Of a stretch of 64,000 nt of DNA, positions 1 through 12,377 are shown one piece after another. Made by a program: the position numbers and the translations under genes. This stretch comes from Cyrtodaria siliqua (Eukaryota > Mollusca > Bivalvia > Adapedonta > Hiatellidae). The notes beneath the pieces were generated by a model that was not told the origin of the DNA, searched no databases, and saw only the letters and a program-made list of their open reading frames with translations. Each line of letters opens with the position of its first letter. The stretch's first letter is position 1. Location: contig JAWPHD010005580.1 of NCBI GenBank assembly GCA_037043455.1, positions 1 through 64,000 of the forward strand, read 5' to 3'.

Positions 1-19
1 ATCTCTGGATGATGAAGAT

Positions 20-759
20 GAATACATTCAATGTAATGGAATGAATACATTCAATGTAATGAATAAATTCAATGTAATGTAATGTATACATTCAATGCAA
101 TGAAGACATTCAATGTAATGTAATGAATACATTCAATGCATGGTAATGAATACATTCAATGTAATGAATACATTCAATGCAATGTAATTAATACATTCAA
201 TGTAATGAATACATTCAATGTAATGTAATGAATACATTCAATGCAATGAATACATTCAATGTCTGTAATGAATTCATTCAATGTAATGAATGCATTCAAT
301 GTAATGTAATGAATATATTCAATGTAATGTAATGAATACATTCAATGCAATGAATACATTCAATGTAATGTAATGAATACATTCAATGCAATGAATACAT
401 TCAATGTAATGTAATGAATACATTCAATGTCATTTAATGAATACATTCAATGTAATGAATACATTCAATGTAATGTAATGAATACATTCAATGTAATGAA
501 TGCATTCAATATAATGAATACATTCAATGTAATGTAATGAATACATTCAATGTAATGAATGCATTCAATGTAATGTAATGAATACATTCAGTGTAATGAA
601 TACATTAAATGTAATGTAATGAATACATTCAATGTAACGAATGCATTCAATGTAATGAATACATTCAATGTATTGTAATGAATACATTCAATGTAATGAA
701 TGCATTCAATGTAATGAATACATTCAATGAATACATTCAATGTAATGAATGCATTCAAT
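20..759. repeat. 18/23-bp tandem satellite
   Basis: About 740 bp of tandem AATGAATACATTCAATGT units (18 bp), many followed by an extra AATGT that makes a 23-bp unit. Some copies carry GAATGCATTC instead of GAATACATTC, which makes the core a perfect palindrome. The array stops abruptly near 759. An open frame beginning at 727 starts inside it and is not considered a gene. Confidence 0.95.
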
Positions 760-1399
760 AAGAATAATAATTATATAAGATATCTATCAATCAACGAAGA
801 CAGTATTTTGTACAATTTAAATATATGTTGTACATCAAAGATAAGGACTGCTTTCACCCTTGTACAAACACACCTGGCAGTTTTCAATAGAGCTTACAAA
901 ATCTGTTGACTTTTACACGTGGTTTTAAATTGAATATTTACATTGCAGATGTTAATAGCATTCCATTTGGTCTGTTTTCTAGTGAATGAATCCCACCATG
1001 TTAGGTGACACCGTCAACAGCTTTATATAAATATCACAACACATTAAGTGATACATATGAATCACACTGTCCGTCTTCCGCGCCACCAACAATTCTAACA
1101 ATGATATATTGTTTCTTCATCACACTTTCGATATAATAACGGTCAATGTCACAGTCAAGGTTAACATTTCAGTTCAAAAGTCCTTTTTTTTTATCTTAAC
1201 ATTACCTATTACCAGTTCATGTCAACTTTTTGCATATCTAAAGTTCATGACAATAGGTATGTCTCATACATAATAGACATTTCATACCGTTCATCAGTTC
1301 ATCCATTTAATGGCACACGTCACGTGTCAATGTCGTGCATCTTTTCTTAGCGATGTATAACGTGTTTTATTTAATTCACAATTAATAATTCTTCACAAA
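760..1399. other. unassigned AT-rich sequence
   Basis: No gene, recognised repeat or RNA was seen here. Open frames are short and show no recognisable motif. Confidence 0.5.
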
Positions 1400-1925
1400 T
1401 ATAAAATGATTGACATTATGTGAACCACCTTGGAACGGTAAATGACAAAAAAGGAAAAGGCTGCTGTGTTTAAATCAAGTTCTAGGGTACACCCAATAAT
1501 ATTCTTAACCTATTTTCATCCCAATAAAACGGGACAGATTAAATAAAGAAATCACAACCAGCCCATATCCTCTAACAAAGCAGCAAGCAAGAATAGGCTA
1601 TACCAGTAGAATACAAAACTGATCATATATATATATGAATACACAAATATAGAAAGCAAGCCATAAAGCAAGTACTCATTGGCTTGGCAGAAGCCAAAGC
1701 AACAAGACAATAAAACAATAAGGGTACGGCAAGACAAAATTGAAAACAAACATTAAACTATCAGAATTTAGGTAAACGTCATCATTGAGTCGGTTGCTCA
1801 ACCACTAAACATGCAGTGCGTTGCAAAATGATAGGGTCATAACCTCTTTTTATAAACTTTCTAACAATTTTAATGAAGATTGTATGCAAGTGATTATGTT
1901 GACCAAGGATCTTACAAAGTTGTAA
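1400..1925 (-). repeat. dispersed repeat family A, minus copy
   Basis: Reverse-complement copy of family A. It runs from the CCTTGGAACGG block near 1427, through the GTGCACCC-type segment and the AAAACGGGACAG block, to the GACCAAGGATCTTAC end near 1920. Its order matches the copies at 18.7-19.08 and 55.4-56.8 kb. The open frame at 1552-1749 lies inside it and is incidental. Confidence 0.75.
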
Positions 1926-2376
1926 ATCACGTTTCGATAGAAGTCGGCTTGTGATAGTTATTGTCGCAGAAGAGTTCGAAAATTACTTTTATATTTTTAA
2001 AAGTGGACCAGGTTTACGATAATAACATTTTGCAAAGGGTTTACGAAGTTTATGGTTGCTATAAGAGTCATGTTTGCACGTAGAGTGTTTTGGGTCTTTG
2101 GTTGTTTTATTTATTATAAATACATATAAAAATGCTAATATATTTGTTTTGTATGATCGTAGTACAATGTTATTGAATTTTGAAGAAGAACAAAATTTTA
2201 TTCATAAGCAATAGGCCATAGGGCCGTGAGATACTACAAATGCATATATACGAGTACATAGAACATATGACATAGATAAAATAAACATATTTACAGAAGT
2301 ATTTACATGAACATTATTCTGTTATAAACGTAATATTATATTATTTATATTCCTAATTAATACAAATAACGGAGAA

Positions 2377-2827
2377 GGTGATAATATTGTGATGTTACAA
2401 AGTAGTGCAAAACATTTCGAACATAATTAATACAACAATCCCAATGCCCCACAAATGCAGCAGGATTGGAGATTTGGTCAGTCCAATTATTCTGAAAATT
2501 CTGAAAAGAAAATATATGTATTTATAAATGCAAAATTTGTGTGCCTTTTTTATGCCTTACCATGGTTAGATTCCGTTTCTTGGTTGAAATTCTGGATTTT
2601 TATGTGCAGTAAAACCTACCAAGATATAGGTTATATGTTTTGTACTTTGTTCCTATTGTATCAAGGTCAATATCCATATCAACATTTCTTGATCAAAACA
2701 TTCGGCCGTGGTAGCTGTCAAAATAAAATAGTCCTAATTAAGGGCTTTCCGTGTGAAATATTAGCATAGGAATGAACAAATTATAACAGTCGTAAACTTA
2801 TTAAAACGAAAATAGAAAAGGTCATTA
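2377..2827 (+). repeat. tandem segmental duplication, copy 1
   Basis: A 451-bp segment starting GGTGATAATATTGTGATG. It is repeated immediately downstream, and identity is high through its second half. It contains an open frame, 2455-2769 (104 codons), whose last 75 codons match the frame in copy 2. Between copies that stretch shows about six synonymous and seven non-synonymous changes plus one 3-base indel. The encoded peptide is hydrophobic and aromatic with several cysteines, and I do not recognise it. Confidence 0.85.
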
Positions 2828-3851
2828 GGTGATAATATTGTGATGTTACAAAGTATTGCTAAACATTTCGAACATAATTAATATAACAATCCCTAAGTGG
2901 TAGTGCCCCAGAAATGCAGCAGGATTGGAGATTTGGTCAGTCCAATTATGTACCACTGATAGCAATATCAACTTTTTTCTCTTTTAGAATTTGTACACGC
3001 CGTTTAAAAATCACGTATATTCCAAAACGATCCACCTTAAAGTATAACATTAGGCTTAAAATGGTAATTTAGATGTGCCAACTTGATATGCAACTTACTG
3101 CAAATATGCATGTGACACGACTCGTCACAAATATGGCTATTTAAATTATACTCATATAGCATCCTCTCCTTAAATGTAAATATGTTTTAAATTACAATCC
3201 ACCAGGTCCTAGCGACAATGTTTGTTTTGACATAGACAATGGAGTGAAGATTAAGTATTCGTTATAAAATACATAAATCAAACACGTAATTTATTTGTAT
3301 CGTTGGGTAGTATACATAATTAATTAATTAATATGTGTCTCCCTCATGAGCAAATTATGTCAACATCATGTTTAGGTGTCAGTACATTAATCAGTTTAAA
3401 AGGGACAATCCAAAGAAACACGGCCTGTTGAACATTGCGAAAGAGTTTGAAACAATTTCATTTGCCATTCATAAAAAAGCTGTAAATAGAGATTGAAAAG
3501 AAGTTAATTGTCATAAAAAATCATTTTGAAAAGAAACTATATGTATTTATAAATGCAAAATGTGTGTGCCTTTTGTGTGCCTTACCATGGTTGGCTGATT
3601 CTTGGTTGAAGTTCTGGATTTTTATGTGCTGTAAAACCTACCAAGATATAGGTTATATGTTCTGTACTTTGTTCTTACTGTATCAAGGTCAATATCCATA
3701 TCAACATTTCTTGATCAAAACATTCGGCTATGGTAGCTGTCAAAATAAAACAGTCCTAATTGAGGACTTCCCGTGTGAAATATTGACATAGGAATGAACC
3801 AATTATAACAGTCGTAAAATTATAAAAACGAAAATAAAAAAAGTCATTACG
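2828..3851 (+). repeat. tandem segmental duplication, copy 2, interrupted
   Basis: Second copy of the 2377-2827 segment, split by about 570 bp of unrelated AT-rich sequence (roughly 2949-3520). Homology resumes at about 3521 and runs to 3851. The open frame 3564-3791 corresponds to the last 75 codons of the copy-1 frame. The inserted block shows no clear terminal repeats by eye, so insertion into copy 2 and deletion from copy 1 are both possible. Confidence 0.8.
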
Positions 3852-3988
3852 TCAATACATATTTTGCAATAAATTATCACTTACCGTACCTGATACACAA
3901 TTATCGGTGACATTTTGTTTAATAAATAAGCAAAACAACTCTATTTTGATTTTGCTTTCATTTTGCTTGCGCAAGAATTCCGAAACAA

Positions 3989-4083
3989 ATACTGATAAAG
4001 GTGATCCTTTGGGAGCAACAAACACAATTAAGAGAATAAAGCAGCAGACTAGGTTTTATTGAGTCTGTTCATGAGAAGCCGAG
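3989..4083 (+). repeat. family B repeat, head fragment
   Basis: Matches the first 90 or so bases of family B, from ACTGATAAAGGTGATCC to the GTCTGTTCATGAGAAG segment, including the sequence of the B hairpin (one arm mutated, GACTAGG for GACTCGG). The rest of the unit is missing. Confidence 0.8.
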
Positions 4084-4714
4084 TTTGACTGGAACGAAAA
4101 GGCGGATCGCTAAAAGAAGACGAATAAAGTTGCTTGCACGGTGCACGTATGCATTAAGCTACTGTTAAATGCATACAGTTGAATGCATAAAATATATATA
4201 TTTAAACTGTGTTCCATTGGTTTTTCACTTTGTAAGTTTTATATAATGCATGCACGCATGAATTCTCGCAGAGAGGTTTACCGACCTAGAATGGTCAGTA
4301 GTTTACCGACCTGGTACGGTCAGTAGTCAACATGGGCTACCGGTTAGCTTAAAATATATTGTTTATGTAAACACTCTCTTTATTGCCCTGTCTTTAGAGG
4401 CCAAATTGACAAGACCGTGTAAATAAAATGTTCATCCCATCAAACGGAAATCTCTAACAATAAGTCCACATCCAGATATGTTAGCAAACGATACACTTAT
4501 ATATTGTTGTAAAGATATATAAACATATATAACTAGAAACACTTAAGAGTGTATTCAGAATTGTAAAACCACAGCAGTTTCACAACATCGTAAGAACAAT
4601 CTTTATCAAAATACAGCTGAAATTCTAAGTTATTAACCATGTAATTCTAATTTATCATCCGATTGTGATAATTACTTCAACCATGACCACGTTTTGCAGA
4701 ACTCTCAGTACTAA

Positions 4715-5095
4715 CGATGTCTGACTGTATGCCTACATTCCTCTTGCTCTTGCTTCTGACATGTCATTGAGTACTTGGTTTGTGTCTTTCTACGCTTTTG
4801 TTTGTTTATATTCATATTTGCATGCTCATCTTTGTTAGATGATATAGCATTGCGGTGATTTCTTTTGTTCCGTTTTTTTATGACAATAGGGTCAGAATGG
4901 TATTTGGTGCACCCTATAACCTGGTTTAACCCTTCCACCCCAAGCGGCATTTTTGCCACTGACCAGTCCAAGGCGATCATTTTATGTTGATGATGTCATA
5001 TATCTTGCCTTTGAGTTATCTTTGTAATTGTTGTTAGTTTCTACGCGTATGGTCCTTGACTGCTACATTTCTTGTTCCTCTTATATATCTACATC
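4715..5095 (+). repeat. family A repeat, plus copy
   Basis: Diverged copy. It has the tract around TCATTGAGTACTTGG, the GTTCCGTTTTTTTATGACAATAGGGT block, TTTGGTGCACCCTA, GCCACTGACCAGTCCAAGGCG and the 3' end TGCTACATTTCTTGTTCC. It is truncated at 5' relative to the copy at 24.27 kb. The antisense open frame 4711-4980 is incidental. Confidence 0.8.
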
Positions 5096-5534
5096 TAATT
5101 ATTATATTGCTTGATGTGCGATAAAAAAGACTCGAATTCCTGAATAAGACCTGTGGTTTCATCATAACTGTATTGTATAAAAAAGTAAATTCTTTATATT
5201 TTCTTTATATTTTCGCATGTAAATCGTTTACACAGTCTATGATCAATTCTTATTTTTGGTTTGCCCGGCTCATAATAATATGTGTGTAATCTTGACAATG
5301 TTATATTTTAAAAGATAGAAGCGTTTACTCAGATTTTGATTTTCATATTTTCTTCGAAAAGAATGACAAAGCAGACACTTTTAATCCAGTATTTACAATA
5401 AAAAATAGAAATGGACCAAGGGTAATAATTGGCTTATTTTCCTTCTTAATCGGAAATATGTACGTAATAATAATTAAGTTTGGTAAGGGTACACGAAAAG
5501 TCGTGCATAAGGTCAATAGAGCTGAGTACAGGCA

Positions 5535-6172
5535 CAGGCTTGCATTACGATAGTATAAAAGGATAGAGAGAAGAAGAGATAGAGTAATGGTATATGTATA
5601 TAGTAATATATAGTGTTATGGTATATGTATATAGGTCTCACCACAGAATTACCTCCCTTGGCCATGAGGGTAGGAAGATTCCTACACCGTAAAAAACTAG
5701 GGCTGTGTTAATCGGTTTGCTCTCAACTTGGAAATGTGCAATCATTCTCTTATTTCTGCCTTCAGGTGACAAGATTGGAACATGTTCATGACTTCTGCCA
5801 AGGTTGGATGCCACTGGGTGATATTCGAGGAAGATATGATAATTTGAAAATGGGTAGGAATACAATTGAATTATCAGTGAAATGGAGCTAGTTTTGAGGG
5901 GTGTTAAAAAAGACTGGAATTTAAAAAAAAAAAATCTGGTCAACTTTTGATTTTTTTGTGGATATTCTGAGCTTCAGAGGAAGGTTTGCAGATTGAGGGG
6001 AGATTTAAAGACCAATGGACATTTTATAGTATGTTTGCAGTGGTCCACGAGTGACCGTTTCTACATATATTATATAGTGTTGATTAATTCACTAGTGAGA
6101 CGTTAAGTAAATTATACTATAACATTACCTCTTCTTCTCTCTATCCTTCTATACTATCGTAATGCAAGCCTC
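5535..6172. mobile_element. TIR non-autonomous DNA element
   Basis: About 45-bp terminal inverted repeats: 5538-5583 begins GGCTTGCATTACGATAGTAT, and 6127-6172 is its near-perfect reverse complement, both including AGGATAGAGAGAAGAAGAG. The element is about 640 bp and carries no transposase frame. Short similar GTAC blocks lie just outside both ends, so the exact termini and target duplication are unresolved. The minus-strand frame at 5638-5943 is not recognised. Confidence 0.7.
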
Positions 6173-6859
6173 TGGGTACCTGGTATATTTTAATTAATCG
6201 ATTGACAACTGTGAGTCGTCGATAGCTCAGAAATAAGAATACTGCAACGGTAACCTAGAGTGTAGCAAGATTTTTTCACCACTTGTTACATTGGGAGAGG
6301 GAGCATCATAAAACACTGGAAACATCTGGAGGGGTAACATACCACCCCCATCTCCACACACAGCACCACCACCCCCACACACATACTTTCAATCTAGTGG
6401 GGTTACATACAATCCAACCAGATTTAGATTCTTAGATTTATCCCTGAATCTTAAACTAACCCACAACGGTAACCGTGAAATGGTAAAACAATTTAGTCTC
6501 AACCTTCTAGCAAACCGTCAGGCGATCTTACGTCTGAGCTACAGAGAACAAGCGGTTGTCAATGGATTATTCACCATTACCTTTACCCGTTTACATTGAC
6601 GTTTTGCACGAAACCATTACTGATTTAACAAACATCTCTGTCAGTAAAGTTTATTGGTAAATGAATATTATTGTACTGTTTTACGTACATAATTCTGATT
6701 AAAATGAAATAAAGGTGAGGAAACGTGTTCCTTATTTCATAGCCAGATATCAACCTTGGTTCATCTTCTTTTTACCGAGTATATTTATTTTTACCGAGTA
6801 TATTTATTTCATTAACTTGCCCTCGGTGTTTCCCTCTTGTCTGGTATATGCATTAATAA
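6173..6859. other. unassigned region
   Basis: Contains a short C-rich stretch (about 6340-6385, with CCACCCCCACACACA-type runs) and otherwise ordinary AT-rich DNA. A small direct repeat of ACCGAGTATATTTATTT occurs at about 6774-6806. No gene seen. Confidence 0.5.
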
Positions 6860-9480
6860 TATAATAATATTAACTTTATTCAGCATTCATTACAACGTTT
6901 ATAGCCTACACACAATACATATTCAATACAGTGAGAACATCAAAAACATGGCATACAAAATCTACAATGAAGTTTACAGAGAAGCGTTATAGCTTTTTTT
7001 TTTCTTTCCTTCCCTTTTTTTTCGTACATGGAAAAAAGTTTGAAATGTAGTAAAGAAATTTAAACTGGCATTTCATTTCGAAGTTTAAATGCATAATAAA
7101 CATATTTTGATAAGTTTATAATTGTTCTGTTCGAGTTATTAGACATTAACGCATCAAATTTGTATATCGTGGGCCATCTGCAAAAGTAAGGTTTAAAATA
7201 TTTCTGTCTTAAGTGTCTATATATTGGACATTCAAGCAAAAAATAGTATTCGTTTTCTACTATATTTTGGGTACAATGAATACATTTCCTATTTTCTCGC
7301 GGGATATTTAGTAATCTACCATTTTCAATGGCTAAATTGTGAGAGGAGAGTCGAAATCTACCCAGTGCTATTCGGAATTTGTTATCATCTAATAGGTTCA
7401 AATATTTTTCCATATCAAAACTGTGTTTATAGCGGCAGTATGATTCTAACCTGTTAGAGTTGTTGATATTTGAATACCAACTTTGATGATATGAGTCAAT
7501 CAAGCGTTGTTTTATTAATTCAAATGGAATATCTGCTTCAAATTGATATAACTAAACATCAGAAAATCCAAGGTTGTCAAGGATATCTTTAATTTGATAT
7601 GCCCAGTTGGAACCGTTATAATTATTATGATTATCAACATCGTTTTTCAACATTATATATTTTTTTTTGGCCAATATATTTTCATTAAGATGTAATATTT
7701 GTAACCAATATCTGAGCTTATTAAGTTTTCTCTTTATAATGAGTGGTACTTGACCTAATTCACCGTATAAACCTGTGAGATTGGTAGACTTCTTGACCCC
7801 TAAAATTCTTTTACACAATTTCGTATGGATTTCAATATCTTTAGCCTCGTGCATTCCCCAAACTTCTGAGATATAGTTTAATACAGAGGCAACTAGTGTG
7901 TCGAAAAGTCTACATTTTTCTGATATTGGTAAGTTTATTTGACTAAATATGGAAAATAAATTATGCGAATGAAGCATGTTTTGCCAACCTCTTTTGCGTT
8001 CTTAACCAATTTCCATTTTTGAAGAAAAAAATGCCCAGATACTTGAACGAGGTGACAACTTCTATTATGCTATCATGAAGGTAGAAATTAAATTGTGAAT
8101 AACGACCTCTTTCGAATATCATTAGTTTAGTTTTTTCTGTATTTATCTTTAGGCCCCAGGTCCTACAATATACTTGAATGTCATTTAGTAACGACTGTAA
8201 AGAAGCGGGGGACGAAGCAAATACAACCGCATCATCGGCATATAACAGCATAAATAAGCTCAGATTGTCAGTACAAAATATGTCATCAAGTTCTGAATTT
8301 ACATTTTCTGAGATTTCATTAATGAACATCATAAATAGGATGGGCGAACTTGGATCCCCTTGCTTTAGGCCGACATATGAACTTATGGGTTGTGATAATG
8401 TTGATTTATATCTAATGCGCGATTTGACAACAGTATACATTGATTTAAGTACTCTAACAATTTTTGAGCTTACATTTTCTAAAATCAATTTATGCCATAA
8501 CATTGATCTTTCTATTTTATCAAAGGCCCGTTCAAAATATAGAAATGCACAATACAGTTTCTTTCCAGAATGTAACACTTTTGACATAATAGAATGAAAT
8601 TTAAAAATACAGTCTACCGTTGATTTCCCTTTTTGGAAACCAAATTGATTTTGTGCTATCTTATCGTATTTTTCTGCCCATTTATTTAATCTATTTAATA
8701 AAAGTTGAGAATATATTTTGCCTAATACATTAATTAACGTAATACCCCTGTAGGTTTTTGCCTCATTTGCGTTTCCGCTTTTAAATAATGGTGCAATAAT
8801 TCCATCACCACAAGAAACAGGGTAATCACCGTTATTAAACATTTTATTAAATAATTTTAATAAAAATGGCGATATTATATCATACGTTGATTTGAATATT
8901 TCAGAAATTAAATTATCAATTCCTGAACTTTTCTAATTTTTCTGTGAAAAAACGGAAGCTCGTAATTCTGCTTCAGAGATGTCTAAGTCTAATTCAGCAT
9001 CAAGCACTTCCGTTGTGTCGGCTTCAAATTCTGGCTCGTTTGCGTTTCCATATATCGATTTAAAATGATTGTATAAATCAGTTACATTTAGATTTTCAGC
9101 GTTTGGTACATTTTTTTTGTATATTTTCTTTATGTTTTTCCAGAATGTTTTTTTGTTTTTTTGGCTAAATTGCTTATTTGCTTTACTTCTTTATATTTAT
9201 ATTAAAAAAGTATTTCTCGATTTTTTAAATTCTTGTTTCGCTGTATAACAATCTTCATTGAACCATTCTTTACCATGAATATAATTCACGTTTGTCTTTT
9301 TAAACGTTTTACCAAATACAGTAAACGTATTATCGTACATATAATTCGTGAATGAATCGACAGCAGTGTCAATTGCTGTGTTGTTTATACTATCGGTCAA
9401 TCGCTGTATTTCCTCGTGGCTATTCATGAGATTGTTTCTAAATATAGGTACCTTTGAATTGTCCCATACAATTTTACTGA
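6860..9480 (-). mobile_element. CR1/Jockey-type LINE, 5'-truncated and broken
   Basis: Remnant of a non-LTR retrotransposon reading right to left. Frame pieces: 9197-9427 (linker after the endonuclease), about 8842-9190 (start of the RT domain, broken), 7961-8842 (RT core), 7552-7977 and 7060-7503 (thumb and C-terminal region). RT signatures visible are YRGITL, QFGFQKGKSTVDC, GLKQGDPSSP and LLYADDAVVF (YADD near 8233-8245). The C-terminal piece has a CxxC...H/C pattern beginning CIHC. The first catalytic aspartate is apparently lost: the motif reads FLYFERAFD where the family usually has F-x-D-F-x-K-A-F-D. Frameshifts separate the pieces, so it cannot encode active protein. An AATAAA on this strand near 6875 and a TTA/ATA-rich tail near 6860 mark the probable 3' end. 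Confidence 0.9.
7961..8842 (-). pseudogene. reverse transcriptase core of the 6.9-9.5 kb LINE
   Basis: Longest intact piece of the LINE (293 codons). It covers RT blocks from the fingers (PLFKSGN, KTYRGITLINVLGKI) through GLKQGDP and YADD to the KTKLMIF and FKYLGI blocks. The start methionine is arbitrary because the coding frame continues upstream in broken form. Inactive by the D-to-Y change in the first catalytic motif and by frameshifts on both sides. The + strand frame 8178-8597 is its shadow. Confidence 0.9.
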
Positions 9481-10410
9481 AAACTCATCAAAATCTAGAA
9501 TTTGAATTTATCACATAACGTCCCTTGTTAGCAGTGTCGAACACCCATTTAATATTCTAATGTATGACACACGTGTAATACAACCTGGAACGATTTTGAT
9601 TGGTTGAGTTAAAACTGTAACACTACGCAAGTTTATTAACTGAAACTATTTTATTTATTACAAATTCACCCAAATCTGAGTCATAAAGTTATTATTTGTG
9701 ATAGCTTATAAAAATAATGCACGTTATACAAAACTTTGTTGTTGGTTTTTTAAAAAGTTGGCGTAAACTGCTATTTTGTAAAGAGGTAAAACACGAAGTC
9801 TTTTATACGCAACGTTATGTGTGAGACGCGACGTTACGACGTCACATATTTTATGACGTTTTGGCGCGAAAGGTTGGGTACAGCTAAATATAGCCTGACT
9901 GAAGCCCCGCCTTTTGTTGTGTACGATTCAGTACAGAAGTGAAAGTTCACAGAGTTCACAGAGGTCAGCAGATATAACTTTGAAATATTCAATATGCATT
10001 TTCAGGAAGGATCAACTATAGGTAAAATAATCCCCATCAGCTAGGATCATTAAATTAAATAAAAAAATATTTTTTAATGTTTTTGAAAATTTAATATCCA
10101 TTGAAATTGCATGTCAATATTCAGTGCGGATTCAATAGTGTTTGTAAACACAGACATGTGCAGAGAGGTTGAGCTTAACAAGTTGTCTTTTTCACACTTT
10201 GAAAGGCTTTGTAATGGAAATATCTATGAAATAAGGTAATTTAAAGAAAATCTGGTGTATAATTCTTGAGATATTAGCTGACAGGTGCAACAGGAGGTCT
10301 ATGGGAAAGTATTTAGTTTTCTGCAACCTATAGTGTGTCTGACGTCGTGGCGGTTCTATGTCCATCTGAATTAATTTTTACTAATTTGATTACCATGTTA
10401 TGTGATAAAA
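9481..10410. other. upstream region with CpG-rich patch
   Basis: Mostly unassigned. From 9830 to 9900 it has an unusual density of CpG for this window, including GACGTCAC and TGACGTTT (CRE-like half or full sites) and GGCGCGAAA. A TATA-like TAAATATAGC lies near 9885. A short open stretch, ATG at 9994 to a GTAAAA donor-like site after 10021, follows. This could be a promoter and first exon for the gene starting at 11151, but nothing proves transcription. Confidence 0.3.
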
Positions 10411-10563
10411 AGGATCTTAAACTCGTTCCCATTCCATATAAGATTTATGAAACTCGTTATGAATTATTTTTAATTTTAACTCGCCAAAAGGCTCGTTAAA
10501 ATTAAAATAATTCATAACTCGTTTCATAAATCTTATATGAAATGGGAACTCGTTTAAGATCCT
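10411..10563. mobile_element. long palindrome (MITE-like hairpin)
   Basis: Arms of about 72 bases run from AGGATCTTAAAC to GTTTAAGATCCT around a short spacer near 10484-10491. Pairing is near perfect except at three places where both arms read ACTCG on the + strand: left arm at 10421, 10452 and 10479, right arm at 10492 (CTCGTT), 10517 and 10548. Each gives a symmetric two-base mismatch. No coding capacity; probably a short non-autonomous DNA element. Confidence 0.85.
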
Positions 10564-11150
10564 CTATATATATGAATTAATACAAACATATTACAAGAAT
10601 TTTAAAAAATAAGAATAACGTTCTAAACATTGTTTATCATACTAAATAACGCGTTATACTCAAAGCCATCGATTAACTCACTTGGTTGTGCAAAAAACAA
10701 ACACTTTACATCTTACCAATTGTTTTTTGTTCTTCACTTTTATTTACTGTTTACAGACAGAAAAATATGTTTACTTCTGCAAAGATTCTTTGACTTTTAC
10801 GACAATGTTTTCTCTTTTACCAGCGTGTTGTGTCACACTCAAGTTGGACATAAACACGAAATTGGTGATTACGGAATGACCGACCGAGAAATTCGGCTAT
10901 TTATATCCGTATATATGAATACATTTAAGATACAAAAAACAATACCTAATTGTTTAAAGACATGCTGTATATCAAGATGAATCCCCAGCTGTCCTAACGA
11001 TGACAGGCAGTGTGACAGTCATGCCGCATTAATTATAGCATTCAAGGAATACAGTACTGTGGTGCACTCACGCTTGGGCATTCACGAAATAAACAGAAAA
11101 GCGAAACACGCAAAGGTGTCATTTCGGAATTTTAACCCTGATTCTCCAAG

Positions 11151-11196
11151 ATGTCCGTTTCCCCGTTCTCGGTTTTTACTTTAACACTGTGCATAG
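11151..11196 (+). CDS. exon 1: start codon and signal-peptide core
   Basis: ATG at 11151 in CTCCAAGATGTCC, ending ATAG at a GTGAGTG donor (phase 1). It encodes residues 1-15, MSVSPFSVFTLTLCI. With exon 2 this makes a hydrophobic signal sequence with likely cleavage near residues 23-25. No other in-frame ATG lies close upstream. A pyrimidine-containing CTCCAAG just before the ATG could be an acceptor of a 5' UTR intron. Confidence 0.7.
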
Positions 11197-12377
11197 GTGA
11201 GTGAAATTTATTATCTTTGGAAGAGTTATTAATAACAAATTACTGAATTACAAATTAATTTACAGATCTATTTATTATCAACATGTTTTTCTTATTAATA
11301 AATACTTATATGTTTTTTATTATTGTTTCAACAAGTGTAGTTTATGAAGCTGTCTCATATCTTGGATTTATGTATAAAACTATGCGCTAATATGGATTAA
11401 TTATAACACATTATAAGGTAAAAACAAAGGCATTGGAAGCATTTTGGTGAACATTATGTGTTTACAAATGTGCTTTAAGATATTGTACTCACATCTAGAT
11501 CTGTAATCTGGTTTCTTTAATTTAACTGGCACGGATATGTATTAATCAATTAAAATGGCTAGAAACTTTTATATGAATATCCGTGTTGTGATAAAGCACG
11601 TATAAATCGAAGTCGCAATATATTTGCTTCATATTATCAATATATATGCCACTGTATAACATTGTATATGCCGCTATTGTTACAGTAACATGTTTAAGAA
11701 ATGTGTATCACCTCGTGTAGGTAATTGATTTCCAGATCAGCATTTGCCTACGAGAAATGATACACGCGTCCAAAGCAAGCTAGTCTAGTAATCAGCCTTT
11801 TATTATATACCTCTTTATATACCGAAAGGAAAAAGAAACGCATAATGGGTATTTTCGCTATATATTGTATCTTGAATATGTTACCGCTAATCGAATGGCA
11901 CAGGGCGACATTAGGCCTGTCCTTTCGGAAAGAAGGTTTAAACAGCACCGAACACACCAATAGTTTCATTATCACCAGAATGCGCATATGGCTCAAGCAG
12001 GTGAGAAAACTTAGGCTTTAAACGTTGCAATCTCTTAACATTAATCACAATACTGAAATGGCTTTACTTTTTCAAGCGAAACTTCAACATTTATGAATTT
12101 CGTGTAACAAACCAAGTTCTACTACATGAAAGAGTTATCCTTTCTGTAATTAGTTGTAGCCCCTTTTTGTACAAAACACATTGAGATATATCTGGAATAT
12201 TACGTGGAATTATGTGTGTATAATAGTGTGGTATATGCATTTTTTTGATTATGCGTTTCTTTTTCCTTGCAGTATATATCAACAAAATAGAACACAAATC
12301 AAAAACATCAAGTTAAAAACAAAATTTATTTAACTCAAATTTATTAAAAACTGCCAAAAAGAAAGAACTATTTGTAT
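11197..12377. other. start of intron 1, unassigned
   Basis: AT-rich intronic sequence after the exon-1 donor. Several short open frames on both strands (for example 11748-11996 and 12091-12297, minus) show no motifs. No repeat of the named families was recognised here. Confidence 0.5.

Noticed and set aside
8178..8597. 139-codon + strand frame
   Set aside because: Antisense of the LINE reverse transcriptase core, whose motifs are clear on the minus strand.
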